Positions 17,041 through 26,986 of a stretch of DNA of 64,000 nt are shown in pieces. The translations under genes and the position numbers were made by a program. The stretch covers positions 1,205,487 through 1,269,486 of the forward strand of contig NZ_LT840184.1 in assembly GCF_900177425.1 (NCBI RefSeq). The letters are read 5' to 3'. This stretch comes from Paenibacillus uliginis N3/975 (GTDB lineage Bacteria; Bacillota; Bacilli; Paenibacillales; Paenibacillaceae). Under the pieces are notes generated by a model. It had not been told where the DNA came from. It was given only the letters and a program-made list of their open reading frames with translations, and did not search any database. Position 1 is the stretch's first letter, and every line of letters starts with the position of its first letter.

Positions 17041-18501
17041 ATGTCTATTCGGCTGCGTCTTACAGCATGGTACTCCGGTATCCTGTTTATAACGCTGCTT
17101 GCATTCAGTCTGGCTGTGTATGGTTTTGTTCATTTATACACCTATGATGAATTGAAATCGCGGATTCAGCAGCAGTATAACAAAATCCGCCCTGTGCCCA
17201 CCATCAATGAAGACGGCAGTATGGGCTTTACCCCGGACCGATCTTCCACGATGCGTATGGAGGAGGCGGACCTTTACGTTCAATCCTACACGTATCAAAA
17301 TGAGCGAACGTGGTTGTCAGATAACATGAGGCTTAGAGGGCTTGAATTCGAAGTTCCTACGGTCTCCAAAGCGAAAAAGGAGCAGGGCTTCAAAAAGAAG
17401 AATGTCGCAGGGTACCCGTTTATTGTGTATCAAGACTTTGTTTATACACAGGATAACCAGATATACGGATGGCTTCAGGTCGGAGCCTATACTGGGAGCG
17501 TTGAAAAAACGCTCGCCCGGCTGAAATCCATTCTGTTCACAGGTTCCTTGGCTACACTCATCATTGCTTCGACCCTAGGTCTTTTCCTGGCTCGAAAATC
17601 GATGAAACCGATTCAAACGGTAGCCGATGCCGCCAACCAGATTCAGAAAGGGACAGATCTCAGTGTCAGGATTGAGTATGACGGCCCACAGGATGAGATT
17701 GGAAGGCTTATTGGCACATTCAACGGCATGCTAGAAAGAACGGAAGGTTTCTATAAAGAATTGGACGATGCCTACGCGGCACAGCGCAGATTTGTCTCGG
17801 ATGCGTCTCATGAGCTGAGGACACCTCTTACGACCATCCGGGGAAATGTAGATTTGCTTCATAAAATCTGGGCCGGATCACCATCCGAGCGCCCGGATAT
17901 GGATGAGGAAACGTTGAAGCAGATAGTCGTTGAGGCTGTTGGGGATATTTCAGATGAGGCGAAACGAATGAGCCGTCTGTTGTCCGATATGCTCTCCCTT
18001 GCGCGTGCGGATACGGGTCAGACCTTCGAGAAGGATCCTATAGCTCTGCAGCCATTAATTGAAGAGGTGGTTCGACGGGCCAATTTCCTTCCGAGGAAGG
18101 CCGAGTGGCATACCGGCGATTTGTCGGTGCTAAATGGGGTTTACGTGGAAGGTAACCGCGACTATTTGCAGCAGATGCTGTTCATTTTTATAGAAAATGG
18201 CTTTAAATATACACCGGAGGGTGAGGTCAGACTGGATGTAATCCTGTACAAGGGCCAGGTAGGTATCCGCTTTTTGGATACAGGAATCGGGATGGACAAG
18301 GATGAAATTCCATATATATTTGAACGGTTTTACCGTGCTGATCAATCCAGGGGGGTAACCGAGGGGACCGGGCTTGGATTGTCGATTGCGAAATGGATTA
18401 TCGACGTGCATGAGGGATCGGTAGAAGTCGTAACTAGACGGGGAGAAGGAAGCACGTTCATCGTCTGGCTGCCGACAATCTTTGCTCCTCCGCTGGAATA
18501 G
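17041..18501 (+). CDS. Sensor histidine kinase with HAMP domain
   Basis: A 486-aa classical kinase: membrane helices at about 8-31 and 164-184 frame a ~130-residue extracytoplasmic sensor; HAMP (185-240); HisKA box with His257 (FVSDASHELRTPLT); HATPase domain with N box (IFIENGFKYTP), G1 (DTGIGMDKDEI) and G2 (GTGLGLSI). It partners the OmpR-type regulator upstream. The sensor has no named domain I recognise. A promoter for ispH overlaps its 3' end. Confidence 0.9.
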   Translation: MSIRLRLTAWYSGILFITLLAFSLAVYGFVHLYTYDELKSRIQQQYNKIRPVPTINEDGSMGFTPDRSSTMRMEEADLYVQSYTYQNERTWLSDNMRLRGLEFEVPTVSKAKKEQGFKKKNVAGYPFIVYQDFVYTQDNQIYGWLQVGAYTGSVEKTLARLKSILFTGSLATLIIASTLGLFLARKSMKPIQTVADAANQIQKGTDLSVRIEYDGPQDEIGRLIGTFNGMLERTEGFYKELDDAYAAQRRFVSDASHELRTPLTTIRGNVDLLHKIWAGSPSERPDMDEETLKQIVVEAVGDISDEAKRMSRLLSDMLSLARADTGQTFEKDPIALQPLIEEVVRRANFLPRKAEWHTGDLSVLNGVYVEGNRDYLQQMLFIFIENGFKYTPEGEVRLDVILYKGQVGIRFLDTGIGMDKDEIPYIFERFYRADQSRGVTEGTGLGLSIAKWIIDVHEGSVEVVTRRGEGSTFIVWLPTIFAPPLE

Positions 18502-18509
18502 AGTATAAT
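18482..18509 (+). promoter_or_regulatory. Candidate promoter of ispH
   Basis: TTGCTC, 16-base spacer, TATAAT; it overlaps the last codons of the kinase gene, 42 bases before ispH. Confidence 0.5.
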
Positions 18510-18550
18510 GAAAGGGATTGTGACGCATAAGCAGAAAGCAGGTGAAGACC

Positions 18551-19510
18551 ATGGAAGTGATCAAAATCTCTCCGCGCGGTTACTGTTACGGCGTTGTGGA
18601 CGCAATGGTACTGGCACGGCAGGCAGCGAAAAATTTGGATCTTCCGCGGCCTATATATATATTAGGTATGATTGTTCATAACAGTCATGTTACGCAGTCC
18701 TTTGAGGACGAGGGCATTATAACACTGGACGGTCCGAACCGGATGGAAATATTGAATCAGGTCGACAAAGGCACCGTCATATTTACGGCTCACGGCGTTT
18801 CGCCGGAAGTGCGCAAGCTGGCCCGTGATAGGGGTCTGACAACGCTTGACGCAACTTGTCCGGATGTAACAAAGACGCATGATTTAATTCGAGAGAAGGT
18901 AGCCGAAGGGTATTCGATTATTTATATCGGCAAGAAAGGTCATCCCGAGCCGGAAGGCGCTATAGGTGTTGCTCCGAATCACGTCCATTTGATAGAGAAG
19001 GAAGAAGAGATAGACACTCTGCAAGTGGATCCTGGCCGGATAATCATCACAAACCAGACGACGATGAGCCAGTGGGACATCAAACACATTATGAAACGGC
19101 TGCTGGAGAAATACCCAGGTGCCGAAATTCATAATGAAATCTGTCTCGCGACACAGGTCCGGCAGGAAGCGGTGGCCGAACAAGCAGGTCAGGCTGATCT
19201 CGTTATCGTCGTGGGCGATCCGCGCAGCAACAACTCGAATCGGCTTGCCCAGGTATCCGAGGAGATTGCAGGAGTAACGGCATACCGAATCGGTGATATC
19301 ACGGAACTGAAGCGTGAGTGGCTCGAAGGCATAAGTAAGGTTGCGGTCACGTCTGGTGCATCTACGCCAACACCGATTACCAAGGAAGTTATCGCGTATT
19401 TGGAACAATATGAACATGATCAGCCCGATACATGGGAGGTTAAAAGAACCGTCAATATGAGCAAGCTGCTTCCTCCGGTAAGGTCGAAGAATGCTACATC
19501 CTCCAGTTGA
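18551..19510 (+). CDS. ispH: 4-hydroxy-3-methylbut-2-enyl diphosphate reductase IspH
   Basis: A 319-aa iron-sulfur enzyme, the last step of the MEP pathway to IPP and DMAPP. The three cluster cysteines are Cys12 (PRGYCYGV), Cys103 (DATCPDVT) and Cys198 (NEICLATQ). Substrate-binding His and Thr/Asn motifs are present (GMIVHNSHV, TAHGVSP, KKGHPEPEG, SGASTP). The start is the ATG at 18551, with AGGTG 8 bases before; the GTG 9 bases upstream overlaps that RBS. The C-terminal ~25 residues extend beyond the catalytic fold, as in other Bacillales IspH. Terminator follows. Confidence 0.95.
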   Translation: MEVIKISPRGYCYGVVDAMVLARQAAKNLDLPRPIYILGMIVHNSHVTQSFEDEGIITLDGPNRMEILNQVDKGTVIFTAHGVSPEVRKLARDRGLTTLDATCPDVTKTHDLIREKVAEGYSIIYIGKKGHPEPEGAIGVAPNHVHLIEKEEEIDTLQVDPGRIIITNQTTMSQWDIKHIMKRLLEKYPGAEIHNEICLATQVRQEAVAEQAGQADLVIVVGDPRSNNSNRLAQVSEEIAGVTAYRIGDITELKREWLEGISKVAVTSGASTPTPITKEVIAYLEQYEHDQPDTWEVKRTVNMSKLLPPVRSKNATSSS

Positions 19511-19543
19511 CCGTTGTTTAGTATCATTTGTTTTGTTATGTAT

Positions 19544-19579
19544 AACCCGTTGCGGCACTTTCGCTTCGGGTTTTTTTTT
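19544..19579 (+). terminator. Terminator after ispH
   Basis: AACCCG...CGGGTT with an inner GCG/CGC pairing, followed by nine T residues. Confidence 0.85.
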
Positions 19580-19599
19580 GTGCCTTTAATGGTCAATAA

Positions 19600-19614
19600 G
19601 TGAAAACGCTTCAC
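19600..19614. promoter_or_regulatory. LacI/CcpA-like operator upstream of sugar module 1
   Basis: GTGAAAACGCTTCAC is a palindrome (GTGAA/TTCAC) with a central CG. It resembles a catabolite-responsive element but misses the consensus end, so carbon-source control is only suggested. Confidence 0.3.
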
Positions 19615-19720
19615 AACTCGATTGTTGAGTATCATATTTCGTTGAATAGGCAAATAGTAAGAGCGGTTTCATTTCGCTAGAATTAAAGCATACAAGAAAT
19701 CAGTCGGGGGAGGAACAGAC

Positions 19721-20677
19721 ATGGCTCAGATATCCGTTGAAAGGGAACATGTTCCAAGACGGAAACGAAACAACATCCTGATCCGGTTTATACAACAGTG
19801 GGATATTCAATTGATGGTACTTCCAGCAATGTTGCTCATTTTCATCTTTAGCTACATTCCAATGTATGGCGTGCTAATGGCTTTTCAAGACTATAATCTC
19901 TTTGGAGGTATGGGTGAGAGTCCATGGGTAGGACTTAAGCACTTTCGGATGTTCTTCGAGTCTCCTGAATTTTTTAATGTCATGAGAAACACCATTGCCA
20001 TCAGTCTTTTGAAATTTTTTATCGGGTTTCCAGCTCCGATCTTGCTCGCTTTGATGCTGAATGAGATCCGGCATATGGCATTTAAACGAATTGTACAAAC
20101 TGTCAGCTATCTTCCGCATTTTCTATCATGGGTTATTGTGTCAGGTTTTGTAATGTCTCTCCTGTCCACAGATAACGGAAGTATCAATATACTGCTGCAA
20201 AAGCTCAATCTTATCGAAGATCCGGTAAGTTTTCTATCCATTCCTGAATACTTCTGGGGCATTCTGGTGACGACAGGGGTTTGGAAGGAAATCGGATTTG
20301 CTTCGATTGTATATCTGGCTGCCATTGCGGGTGTTGATCCGTCTATGTATGAAGCGGCTGATATGGACGGTGCAAGTAAGTTACGTCAGATTTTTACGAT
20401 TACACTTCCGACGATTATGCCGGTTGTTATCATCTTTATGATTCTTGCGATCGGTAACTTGCTTACTGCTGGTTTCGAAGACATTTTGCTCCTTGGTGTG
20501 AATCCGGTTCTCCGTGAGGTATCTGATGTTATTGATACATACGTTTATCGAGTCGGTATTCAGAATTCCCGTTTCTCATACGCTACCGCAGTCGGACTGT
20601 TCAAAGCCGTAATCAGCGTCGGTCTGTTGACCATAGCGAACTTCGTTGCACGTAAATCAGGAAACAGTCTATGGTAG
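19721..20677 (+). CDS. Sugar ABC transporter permease, LplB type
   Basis: A 318-aa inner-membrane permease with six predicted helices. The EAA loop that contacts the ATPase is EAADMDGASKLRQIFTITLP. The C-terminus KSGNSLW is typical of LplB-type permeases. RBS GGGGGAGG. It heads a permease-permease-lipoprotein set followed by a two-component pair. No ATPase gene is present, as usual for these systems that share a common MsmX-like ATPase. Substrate is unknown; relatives import plant or microbial oligosaccharides. Confidence 0.9.
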   Translation: MAQISVEREHVPRRKRNNILIRFIQQWDIQLMVLPAMLLIFIFSYIPMYGVLMAFQDYNLFGGMGESPWVGLKHFRMFFESPEFFNVMRNTIAISLLKFFIGFPAPILLALMLNEIRHMAFKRIVQTVSYLPHFLSWVIVSGFVMSLLSTDNGSINILLQKLNLIEDPVSFLSIPEYFWGILVTTGVWKEIGFASIVYLAAIAGVDPSMYEAADMDGASKLRQIFTITLPTIMPVVIIFMILAIGNLLTAGFEDILLLGVNPVLREVSDVIDTYVYRVGIQNSRFSYATAVGLFKAVISVGLLTIANFVARKSGNSLW

Positions 20678-20711
20678 TATTTAGGCCTCTAGTTGAAAGG
20701 AGCGAATTATC

Positions 20712-21608
20712 TTGGTACGTCTAAGTTTTGGAGACCGTCTAATGGTCATCATGATATATGTCATTCTGGCGTTGCTTGCATTCTCAACATTTTATCCGTT
20801 CTGGAATGCTGCGGTTATCTCATTTAACAAAGGTGCCGATACAGCGCTTGGCGGCATTACCTTCTGGCCCAGGGAATTTACATTGGAGAATTACAAAATT
20901 GTATTTAACGATGAACGCTTGCTGAACGGCTTTTATATTTCCGTGATGCGGACCGTTGTAGGTACAATTGCATCAATCATTACGACTGCGATCTTAGCTT
21001 ATGGCATGACTAAAAAAGAGTTGATCGGCCGTAGATATTACATGATCTTGTGCATCATCACGATGTACTTCAGTGGTGGATTGATTCCGAGTTTCTTGTT
21101 GACCCGCAGCCTGGGATTAATGGATACCTTCTGGGTGTTTATCATACCGTCACTGGTTAGCGTCTGGAACATGATTATATTTAAAACCTTTTTTCAAGGA
21201 CTTCCCGGTGGCTTGGAGGAGTCAGCCAAAATCGACGGATGCGGCAACTGGGGAACGTTCTTCCGGATCGTGCTTCCGCTTTCAGGTCCAGTCATCGCTA
21301 CTTTGTCTTTATTTACAGCAGTTAACCATTGGAATGATTGGTTCTATCCGAGTATTTACATCAACAATGAAAATCTGTTGCCAATACAAACGATGCTTAA
21401 ACAAATCCTTAATACGAATATCGTATCGGATCAGATCGGTAACTTGGATTCAGCGGCACAGGGCCAACTTCAAAAAATGCAGAGTGTCACATCTAAGTCA
21501 CTGTCGATGGCTACGATGATGATTGCCACATTACCTATCATTATGGTATATCCTTTTGTTCAAAAATATTTTGTCAAAGGTGTATTGGTAGGTTCATTAA
21601 AAGAGTAG
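20712..21608 (+). CDS. Sugar ABC transporter permease, LplC type
   Basis: A 298-aa second permease of the pair, with six predicted helices. Its EAA loop is ESAKIDGCGNWGTFFRIVLP, and the C-terminal YFVKGVLVGSLKE is the LplC/YtcP signature. It starts at a TTG with AAAGGAG 9 bases upstream. It lies 34 bases after the first permease. A small hairpin (ATGTTAAA/TTTAACAT, 21625-21649) separates it from the lipoprotein gene and may protect or trim the mRNA. Confidence 0.9.
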   Translation: MVRLSFGDRLMVIMIYVILALLAFSTFYPFWNAAVISFNKGADTALGGITFWPREFTLENYKIVFNDERLLNGFYISVMRTVVGTIASIITTAILAYGMTKKELIGRRYYMILCIITMYFSGGLIPSFLLTRSLGLMDTFWVFIIPSLVSVWNMIIFKTFFQGLPGGLEESAKIDGCGNWGTFFRIVLPLSGPVIATLSLFTAVNHWNDWFYPSIYINNENLLPIQTMLKQILNTNIVSDQIGNLDSAAQGQLQKMQSVTSKSLSMATMMIATLPIIMVYPFVQKYFVKGVLVGSLKE

Positions 21609-21624
21609 AGTTGCTTCATAATCG

Positions 21625-21649
21625 ATGTTAAAAGCTAAAGCTTTAACAT
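21625..21649 (+). repeat. Hairpin between permease and binding-protein genes
   Basis: ATGTTAAA and TTTAACAT arms with an inner AGCT/AGCT pairing. No T run follows. Such intercistronic stems often stabilise the mRNA of the binding protein. Confidence 0.5.
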
Positions 21650-21685
21650 AAAACCATGGGCATTGCGAAAGGGGAAGAAAGAGAG

Positions 21686-23353
21686 ATGAGGTTGAAAAAA
21701 AGGGCACTGACGTCAACAATGACGGCTTTGTTGGCAGGAGCAATGATACTTACCGGATGTGCTGGAGGCACTGGGGGAAAAACAGCAAGCGAAGGGGCTA
21801 AAGAACCTGAGAAGACAGAAACTCCAACAACAGAAAGCAAATACGTTGTAGGCCAAAACCCCTTGGATTTTACTTTGTATGGTCATTATGATTGGTATAC
21901 GATGCCTCCATGGGGTGGAGACGATGCCTCAAAGTACATCAAGGAAACTATGAAAGTTAACGTAACACCGATTCAATCCGGTGGTAACGCAGCCCAAAAA
22001 TTCAATACGATGATTGCATCGAATTCATTGCCTGATATTATTTGGATGGACCGCGGCTCGGATGTAGAGAAGCTTCGCCAGGCCGGCTTGCTGGTTCCTT
22101 ACGATGAGTATCTTGATAAATATCCGAATCTGAAAGAATGGCTCGGAGAAGCCGGGATTAATATGCTTCGTTCGGAAGACGGCAAACTGTATCAGTTCCC
22201 GAACTGGTATTCAAGCCAGCCGTACGGTAATGCCGGTTATGTTGTCAACAAAAAAATCTATACAGAATTGGGCTCTCCAAAATTGGAGACAACAGATGAT
22301 TTGTACAAGTACCTGGTAATGGTTAAAGAAAAGTATCCAAATGTAGTTCCGTTTGACCCACATTTAGCGAAAGACGGACAAGGACTGGACATATTGTACA
22401 CCGCTTTTGCTGAAAATGCGCAAAGTCGCTGGATTGGTATTCGCGGCGTACCTCAAGGTGATAAACTGACTTCCATCTTTACGGATCCGATATTCCGGGA
22501 ATCTATGCAGTATTCTGCTAAATTGTTCCGTGAGAAATTGATGTCCCAAGATGCGATGACACAAACCGCCGACCAGGTAAAAGAAAAGATGAATACGGGC
22601 AGAGTGGCTGTATATGCTTCTGCAAGTCCTACGGAAAATGCGATGAACGCTCATCCTTTGCTGACAGCTAACGACCCTGAAGCAGGTTACTTTATGATCT
22701 GGCCGATTCACAAAGAGGGACTAGATAAAAACAAAATCTTCCCGGGTACGTATACTCAGCTCGGATGGAACGTAAGCGTAATTACAAAATCAGCGAAAGA
22801 TCCGGAAGCTCTCTTTGCTTTCCTCGACTGGTATACAAGTCCTGAAGGACAACGTATCCAGATGTGGGGACCTGAAGGAAAATATTGGCAAGGCCTTGAA
22901 GATGATGGCTTAACACCAAAGTTCACAGAACAATATACAACCGATGCAGAAGGTTTGGCTAAATTGCAAGCGATCACAACCAATATTCAGTGGACTGGTA
23001 ACACGATTTATGTTGACCAAGCAAAAGCTAAATTCGAAAGCACTTTGCCCGAAGAACAGCGTAACTGGTCTACACGTTGGCAGCATGAAATTACATGGAA
23101 AACACAATCGAACGCTACAGAGTTCATCAATTTGGATCCAATGCCGGATAGTGAGGAAGGAATTATCCGTCAGCGTGTCGAAGATATTTACTTAGAGGCA
23201 AGAGCTAAAGCCCTTTATGCTAAAGATGATGCGGAAGTCATTTCCGTCCTGGATAAAGCAGAAGCAGATGCACAGGATGCTGGCTACGCAAAATTGCTAG
23301 AATATAAAACACAGAAATGGCAAGAAAATCTCAAAAAAATGGACGGGAATTAA
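21686..23353 (+). CDS. Extracellular sugar-binding lipoprotein
   Basis: A 555-aa solute-binding protein of the large LplA-like class. Its lipoprotein signal (RLKKRALTSTMTALLAGA, then ILTGC) places the lipidated cysteine near residue 25; a Gly/Ser/Thr/Glu-rich tether follows. The start at 21686 is preferred because GGGG sits 10 bases before it and a lipoprotein signal follows at once; the ATG at 21656 would add a charged non-signal leader. It delivers an unknown oligosaccharide to the two permeases. Confidence 0.9.
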   Translation: MRLKKRALTSTMTALLAGAMILTGCAGGTGGKTASEGAKEPEKTETPTTESKYVVGQNPLDFTLYGHYDWYTMPPWGGDDASKYIKETMKVNVTPIQSGGNAAQKFNTMIASNSLPDIIWMDRGSDVEKLRQAGLLVPYDEYLDKYPNLKEWLGEAGINMLRSEDGKLYQFPNWYSSQPYGNAGYVVNKKIYTELGSPKLETTDDLYKYLVMVKEKYPNVVPFDPHLAKDGQGLDILYTAFAENAQSRWIGIRGVPQGDKLTSIFTDPIFRESMQYSAKLFREKLMSQDAMTQTADQVKEKMNTGRVAVYASASPTENAMNAHPLLTANDPEAGYFMIWPIHKEGLDKNKIFPGTYTQLGWNVSVITKSAKDPEALFAFLDWYTSPEGQRIQMWGPEGKYWQGLEDDGLTPKFTEQYTTDAEGLAKLQAITTNIQWTGNTIYVDQAKAKFESTLPEEQRNWSTRWQHEITWKTQSNATEFINLDPMPDSEEGIIRQRVEDIYLEARAKALYAKDDAEVISVLDKAEADAQDAGYAKLLEYKTQKWQENLKKMDGN

Positions 23354-23376
23354 TGATTAATTCCTGATCACCTACT

Positions 23377-23408
23377 GGGTATACTGCACTTGCAGTATAC
23401 CCTTAGGG
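23377..23408 (+). terminator. Hairpin after the binding-protein gene
   Basis: GGGTATACTGCA, CT loop, TGCAGTATACCC: a perfect 12-bp stem, then TTAGGGTTTTTG. It probably limits read-through into the regulator genes. Confidence 0.75.
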
Positions 23409-23432
23409 TTTTTGTGAGGGGTGAACAGACTC

Positions 23433-25004
23433 ATGTATAAAGTATTATTAGCCGACGATGAGATTTTGGATTTGGAAGGAATGAGGAGCTTCATACCTTG
23501 GGAGTCTCTGGGTATGTCTGTTGTAGATAGTGTGAATAACGGGTTTGCAGCCTGTGAAGTTCTAGAGAAACAAGAGATAGACATTCTAGTAACGGATATA
23601 CGGATGCCGAATATGACGGGGCTGGAGTTAGCTCAAAGAGCGCTTGAAACGCAAGAAGAAATACGTATTATATTTGTAAGCGGTTACCAAGACTTCGGTT
23701 ACGTTAAGCAAGCCATAGCATTGAATGCTTGCAGTTATGTTCTGAAACCGATGGATGACAAAGAACTGATTGATGCGCTGAATAAAGTTCGCCGCGAGTT
23801 GGATAAAAGCAAGGAACATCAAATAACTGAACTTGCTTATCAGCAGATGGTGCCCATAGTCAAGAATCAGTATCTTCTTCAGCTGTTGGAGAAACCTTAC
23901 GAGGTTGTTCCTCTGGACGTCCTTAATAAAGAGTATCGACTGAATGAAATGGCATGGCCTGTGTGTGTAGCATTGCTGGAGATCGACGATGTGTCTTGGC
24001 AGCTTAATCATTTAGAGGAGACCGATAAACGAAACATGGCAGATCATTTTTTCACACGATTGCATACACTTCTTGCGGAACAAGAGATTCATCATGTATG
24101 CAAAGTAACAGATCATCGGACTGCCATACTTCTTGATGAAAGAAATGATAAAGTTATCGCAAGCAAGATCCTAGATCAATTGAAAGAGGAATTTCCATTT
24201 ACCGTAACCGTTGGGGTAAGCAACCCTGTAAACGGGCTGCAGGACTTGCATCCGTCTTACCGTCAGGCTGTAGCGGCATTGGATTATAAGATGTTCCGTG
24301 GAAAAGGAAAATGGATACCTTATGGGGATGTTCCTTCCGAAGATATAAAGGATGCTGAAAATTTATATATCCGGCTGGATTCATTGCTCAGCGCGATGAC
24401 AAATTATGAGCTTGTACGGATCTATGACGAGCTGGATGCACTGCTACTGCTGGCATCTAGCTTACGTTCTAAATTTACGATTCGAAATTTCGCCATGTAT
24501 ATCATCCTAAAGCTCGACGAGCATCTGCATACCATTAATGAGGACTTATTTAAAATATCAGGCATGGAATTCAAGAACCTTGATGTTTTACTTCAGTTTG
24601 AGACGATTGATGATATTTTTTCATGGTTAAAGAGACTCGTTTTTGAAATATCGGAGCAGCTGCACAATCGGAAGCACTCCAAAAATGGACGTTTGATTCA
24701 AGAAATTATCGAGGATGTAAGGGGACGGCTTCATGAGAGCATTACCCTTCGGGATATAGCAAACCGATTTTCATTTTCACCCAATTATTTAGGGCTTCTC
24801 TTTAAAGAAGAGACGGGTCATAACTTTAGTGATTATGTAATTGCGATGCGCATGGAGAAAGCCAGGGATTTGCTGCGAAATACGAATCTCAAAATTTATG
24901 AAATCGCATCTCAAACGGGATATCAATATCTCCCTTATTTCAGTCGTCAGTTCAAGGAAACGTATGGAATGACCCCGCTGGAATACAGACGAAGTCTTTC
25001 ATGA
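23433..25004 (+). CDS. YesN-type response regulator with AraC DNA-binding domain
   Basis: A 523-aa regulator. The receiver has the DDE pair at 8-10, Asp55 (ILVTDIRMPN) and Lys in VLKPMDDKE. A ~270-residue middle region follows, then a C-terminal AraC domain with two helix-turn-helices (ITLRDIANRFSFSPNYLGLL and LKIYEIASQTGYQYLPYFSR). The ATG at 23433 has GAGGGGTGA 8 bases upstream; the GTG at 23421 overlaps that site. With the next kinase it likely controls the uptake genes in front. Confidence 0.9.
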   Translation: MYKVLLADDEILDLEGMRSFIPWESLGMSVVDSVNNGFAACEVLEKQEIDILVTDIRMPNMTGLELAQRALETQEEIRIIFVSGYQDFGYVKQAIALNACSYVLKPMDDKELIDALNKVRRELDKSKEHQITELAYQQMVPIVKNQYLLQLLEKPYEVVPLDVLNKEYRLNEMAWPVCVALLEIDDVSWQLNHLEETDKRNMADHFFTRLHTLLAEQEIHHVCKVTDHRTAILLDERNDKVIASKILDQLKEEFPFTVTVGVSNPVNGLQDLHPSYRQAVAALDYKMFRGKGKWIPYGDVPSEDIKDAENLYIRLDSLLSAMTNYELVRIYDELDALLLLASSLRSKFTIRNFAMYIILKLDEHLHTINEDLFKISGMEFKNLDVLLQFETIDDIFSWLKRLVFEISEQLHNRKHSKNGRLIQEIIEDVRGRLHESITLRDIANRFSFSPNYLGLLFKEETGHNFSDYVIAMRMEKARDLLRNTNLKIYEIASQTGYQYLPYFSRQFKETYGMTPLEYRRSLS

Positions 25005-25028
25005 TCGATAAGCAGGGGCGTGTGCAGC

Positions 25029-26819
25029 ATGTGGGCTAAAAACAAAATATCACAGATGTCGTTTGGGTATAAGTTAATGCTATCTTACTGCATTCTCATT
25101 ATGATCCCTGTTATTCTCATCGGCAACGTCGCCAACCGGATATATACGGAATCTATAAGAGAGCAGACCCGCAGCATTATTCAAGGGACTCTTCACCAGA
25201 TGAAAAACAATATTGCATTTAAGATGGAGGATACGAAACGGATATCGGACATGCTTTATTTTGATTATTATCTTGCAAGAGTGCTCCGCCATTATGAAGA
25301 AGGATGGTCCAGCTACGACTCAACAAAAAATATACTTGTACCGAAATTTCAAACCGCAGTGGAGACGGCAAACCGGCGTATGTGGCTGTCTGTATACCTT
25401 AAAAATGATACAATCCCTGAAGTATACAACCTGTATGAAAATGTGAACCCGCTCGATACCAAAGCAAGGTTATACGATATTTATCAATACAAACGGTTAG
25501 TAGATAAAGAATGGTATATCAATTTTCCATCAGATGAGGTGTATGGAACAACACTGCAATGGAGGCAAATTGAAGAAGACAGCAAATATGGCAATATCTC
25601 ACTCCTTCGAAGAATTATAGATGTTGGCGGAGATAAGTATCCCTATGAAGAAATTGGATTTATGCGGATCAGCGTATCTCTTAAAGATTTGTTTGATGGC
25701 GTGGATTTTCAAAAAATAGGGGAAGGCACCACGATATATATTTCGGACCCCAGCAGCCATGTTATTGTATCATCAGGATCAGATGGTGTTTCGGAAGTTG
25801 CGGCATTAAACCAGCTAAGCAGGAACGAAGATGACCTTATTATCCGTGATAGCTTGCCAGGGTTAGATATGGAACTTGTGGCTATAATACCCGCAGATAT
25901 CGTTGAAAAGGACTCCGTTAAAGTTCGAAATCTGACGTTGTTTATTGGTTTGGGATGTGTTGTCATCTTCTTTTTCCTAAGTGTTATCGTATCCCGTTAT
26001 TTCGGAAAAAGGGTATCAAAAATTGTGAAGGTTGTGGACTCTTTTCAGGAAGGGGAGTTCCATAAGCGGATCTATTTTAAAGGCAATGACGAATTCACAA
26101 AAATTGCTTCGGCTCTAAATGAGATGGGTAATAATATTGGCAGGTTGATCCGCGAGGTTTATTTGGCCGACCTGCAGAAAAAAGAGGCGGAACTGGAGTC
26201 CCTTCATGCGCAAATCAATCCACATTTTTTATATAATACGCTGTCTTCAATCAGCCGACTGGCTAAATTTGGGAAGCTGGAGAAGCTGCAACGGATGGTG
26301 CTTGATCTAGCTAAGTTTTATCGTCTTTCGCTTAATGATGGCAGGAATGTTATCCCTGTAAAGAATGAACTGGAGCAGGCTCAGGCTTATATTGATATTC
26401 AAAAAATCAAATATGAAAGCCGGATGCAGGTACAGTACGACATCGCCCCAGAGCTTGTACGTTATGAGACGGTAAAGCTGATTCTGCAGCCCTTCATCGA
26501 AAATGTGCTAGAGCACGCCTGGATGGGGGACAACATTTATATTCGGATTAGTGGGCGCGTAACAGACGAGGGTCTTGAGTTTAAAATTATCGATAACGGT
26601 GTCGGCTTTCCACCTGGAATGATAAAGGAGCTGACTGGCGCCCAGGATTTGACGAATGCCGGCTACGGTTGTAAAAATGTCGATCAGCGGATTAAGCTGC
26701 ACTATGGTCAGCAATACGGAGTAACCCTGTTCAGCCGCCCCGGAATAGGAACGACGGTGAGAATTATAATTCCATTGGTTAAGCGCCAAGTAGCAGAGGG
26801 GCGAAGCAAAAATACTTGA
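25029..26819 (+). CDS. YesM-type sensor histidine kinase
   Basis: A 596-aa kinase: membrane helices at about 15-35 and 300-322 around a ~260-residue extracytoplasmic sensor; HAMP; His-kinase box HAQINPHFLYNTLSSI; HATPase with N box (LILQPFIENVLEHA) and G box (DNGVGFPPG). This layout is that of YesM partners of YesN regulators. AGGGG lies 10 bases before the ATG at 25029; the GTG at 25020 is an alternative. It ends the module and is followed by a terminator. Confidence 0.9.
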   Translation: MWAKNKISQMSFGYKLMLSYCILIMIPVILIGNVANRIYTESIREQTRSIIQGTLHQMKNNIAFKMEDTKRISDMLYFDYYLARVLRHYEEGWSSYDSTKNILVPKFQTAVETANRRMWLSVYLKNDTIPEVYNLYENVNPLDTKARLYDIYQYKRLVDKEWYINFPSDEVYGTTLQWRQIEEDSKYGNISLLRRIIDVGGDKYPYEEIGFMRISVSLKDLFDGVDFQKIGEGTTIYISDPSSHVIVSSGSDGVSEVAALNQLSRNEDDLIIRDSLPGLDMELVAIIPADIVEKDSVKVRNLTLFIGLGCVVIFFFLSVIVSRYFGKRVSKIVKVVDSFQEGEFHKRIYFKGNDEFTKIASALNEMGNNIGRLIREVYLADLQKKEAELESLHAQINPHFLYNTLSSISRLAKFGKLEKLQRMVLDLAKFYRLSLNDGRNVIPVKNELEQAQAYIDIQKIKYESRMQVQYDIAPELVRYETVKLILQPFIENVLEHAWMGDNIYIRISGRVTDEGLEFKIIDNGVGFPPGMIKELTGAQDLTNAGYGCKNVDQRIKLHYGQQYGVTLFSRPGIGTTVRIIIPLVKRQVAEGRSKNT

Positions 26820-26828
26820 TTGGATTGG

Positions 26829-26878
26829 ATCCCTATTTGTCAGTCATTGATTTTGGCTTGACGAGTAGGGATATTTTT
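26829..26878 (+). terminator. Terminator after sugar module 1
   Basis: ATCCCTA...TAGGGAT with a long loop, followed by ATTTTTAG. Confidence 0.65.
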
Positions 26879-26986
26879 AGTATATTTGCTTTATTGCTTA
26901 AAAGCTTAAAAGCTAACAAGCGCGAAAGCGAATTATCAACGTAAATGATGAATGAAAAGATAAAATTTAGAAAGAAGGCTGTATAT

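Noticed and set aside
19721..26819. Recent duplication linking sugar modules 1 and 2
   Set aside because: Gene order is shared but permeases and lipoproteins are clearly diverged and the regulators are of different types, so they are old paralogues.
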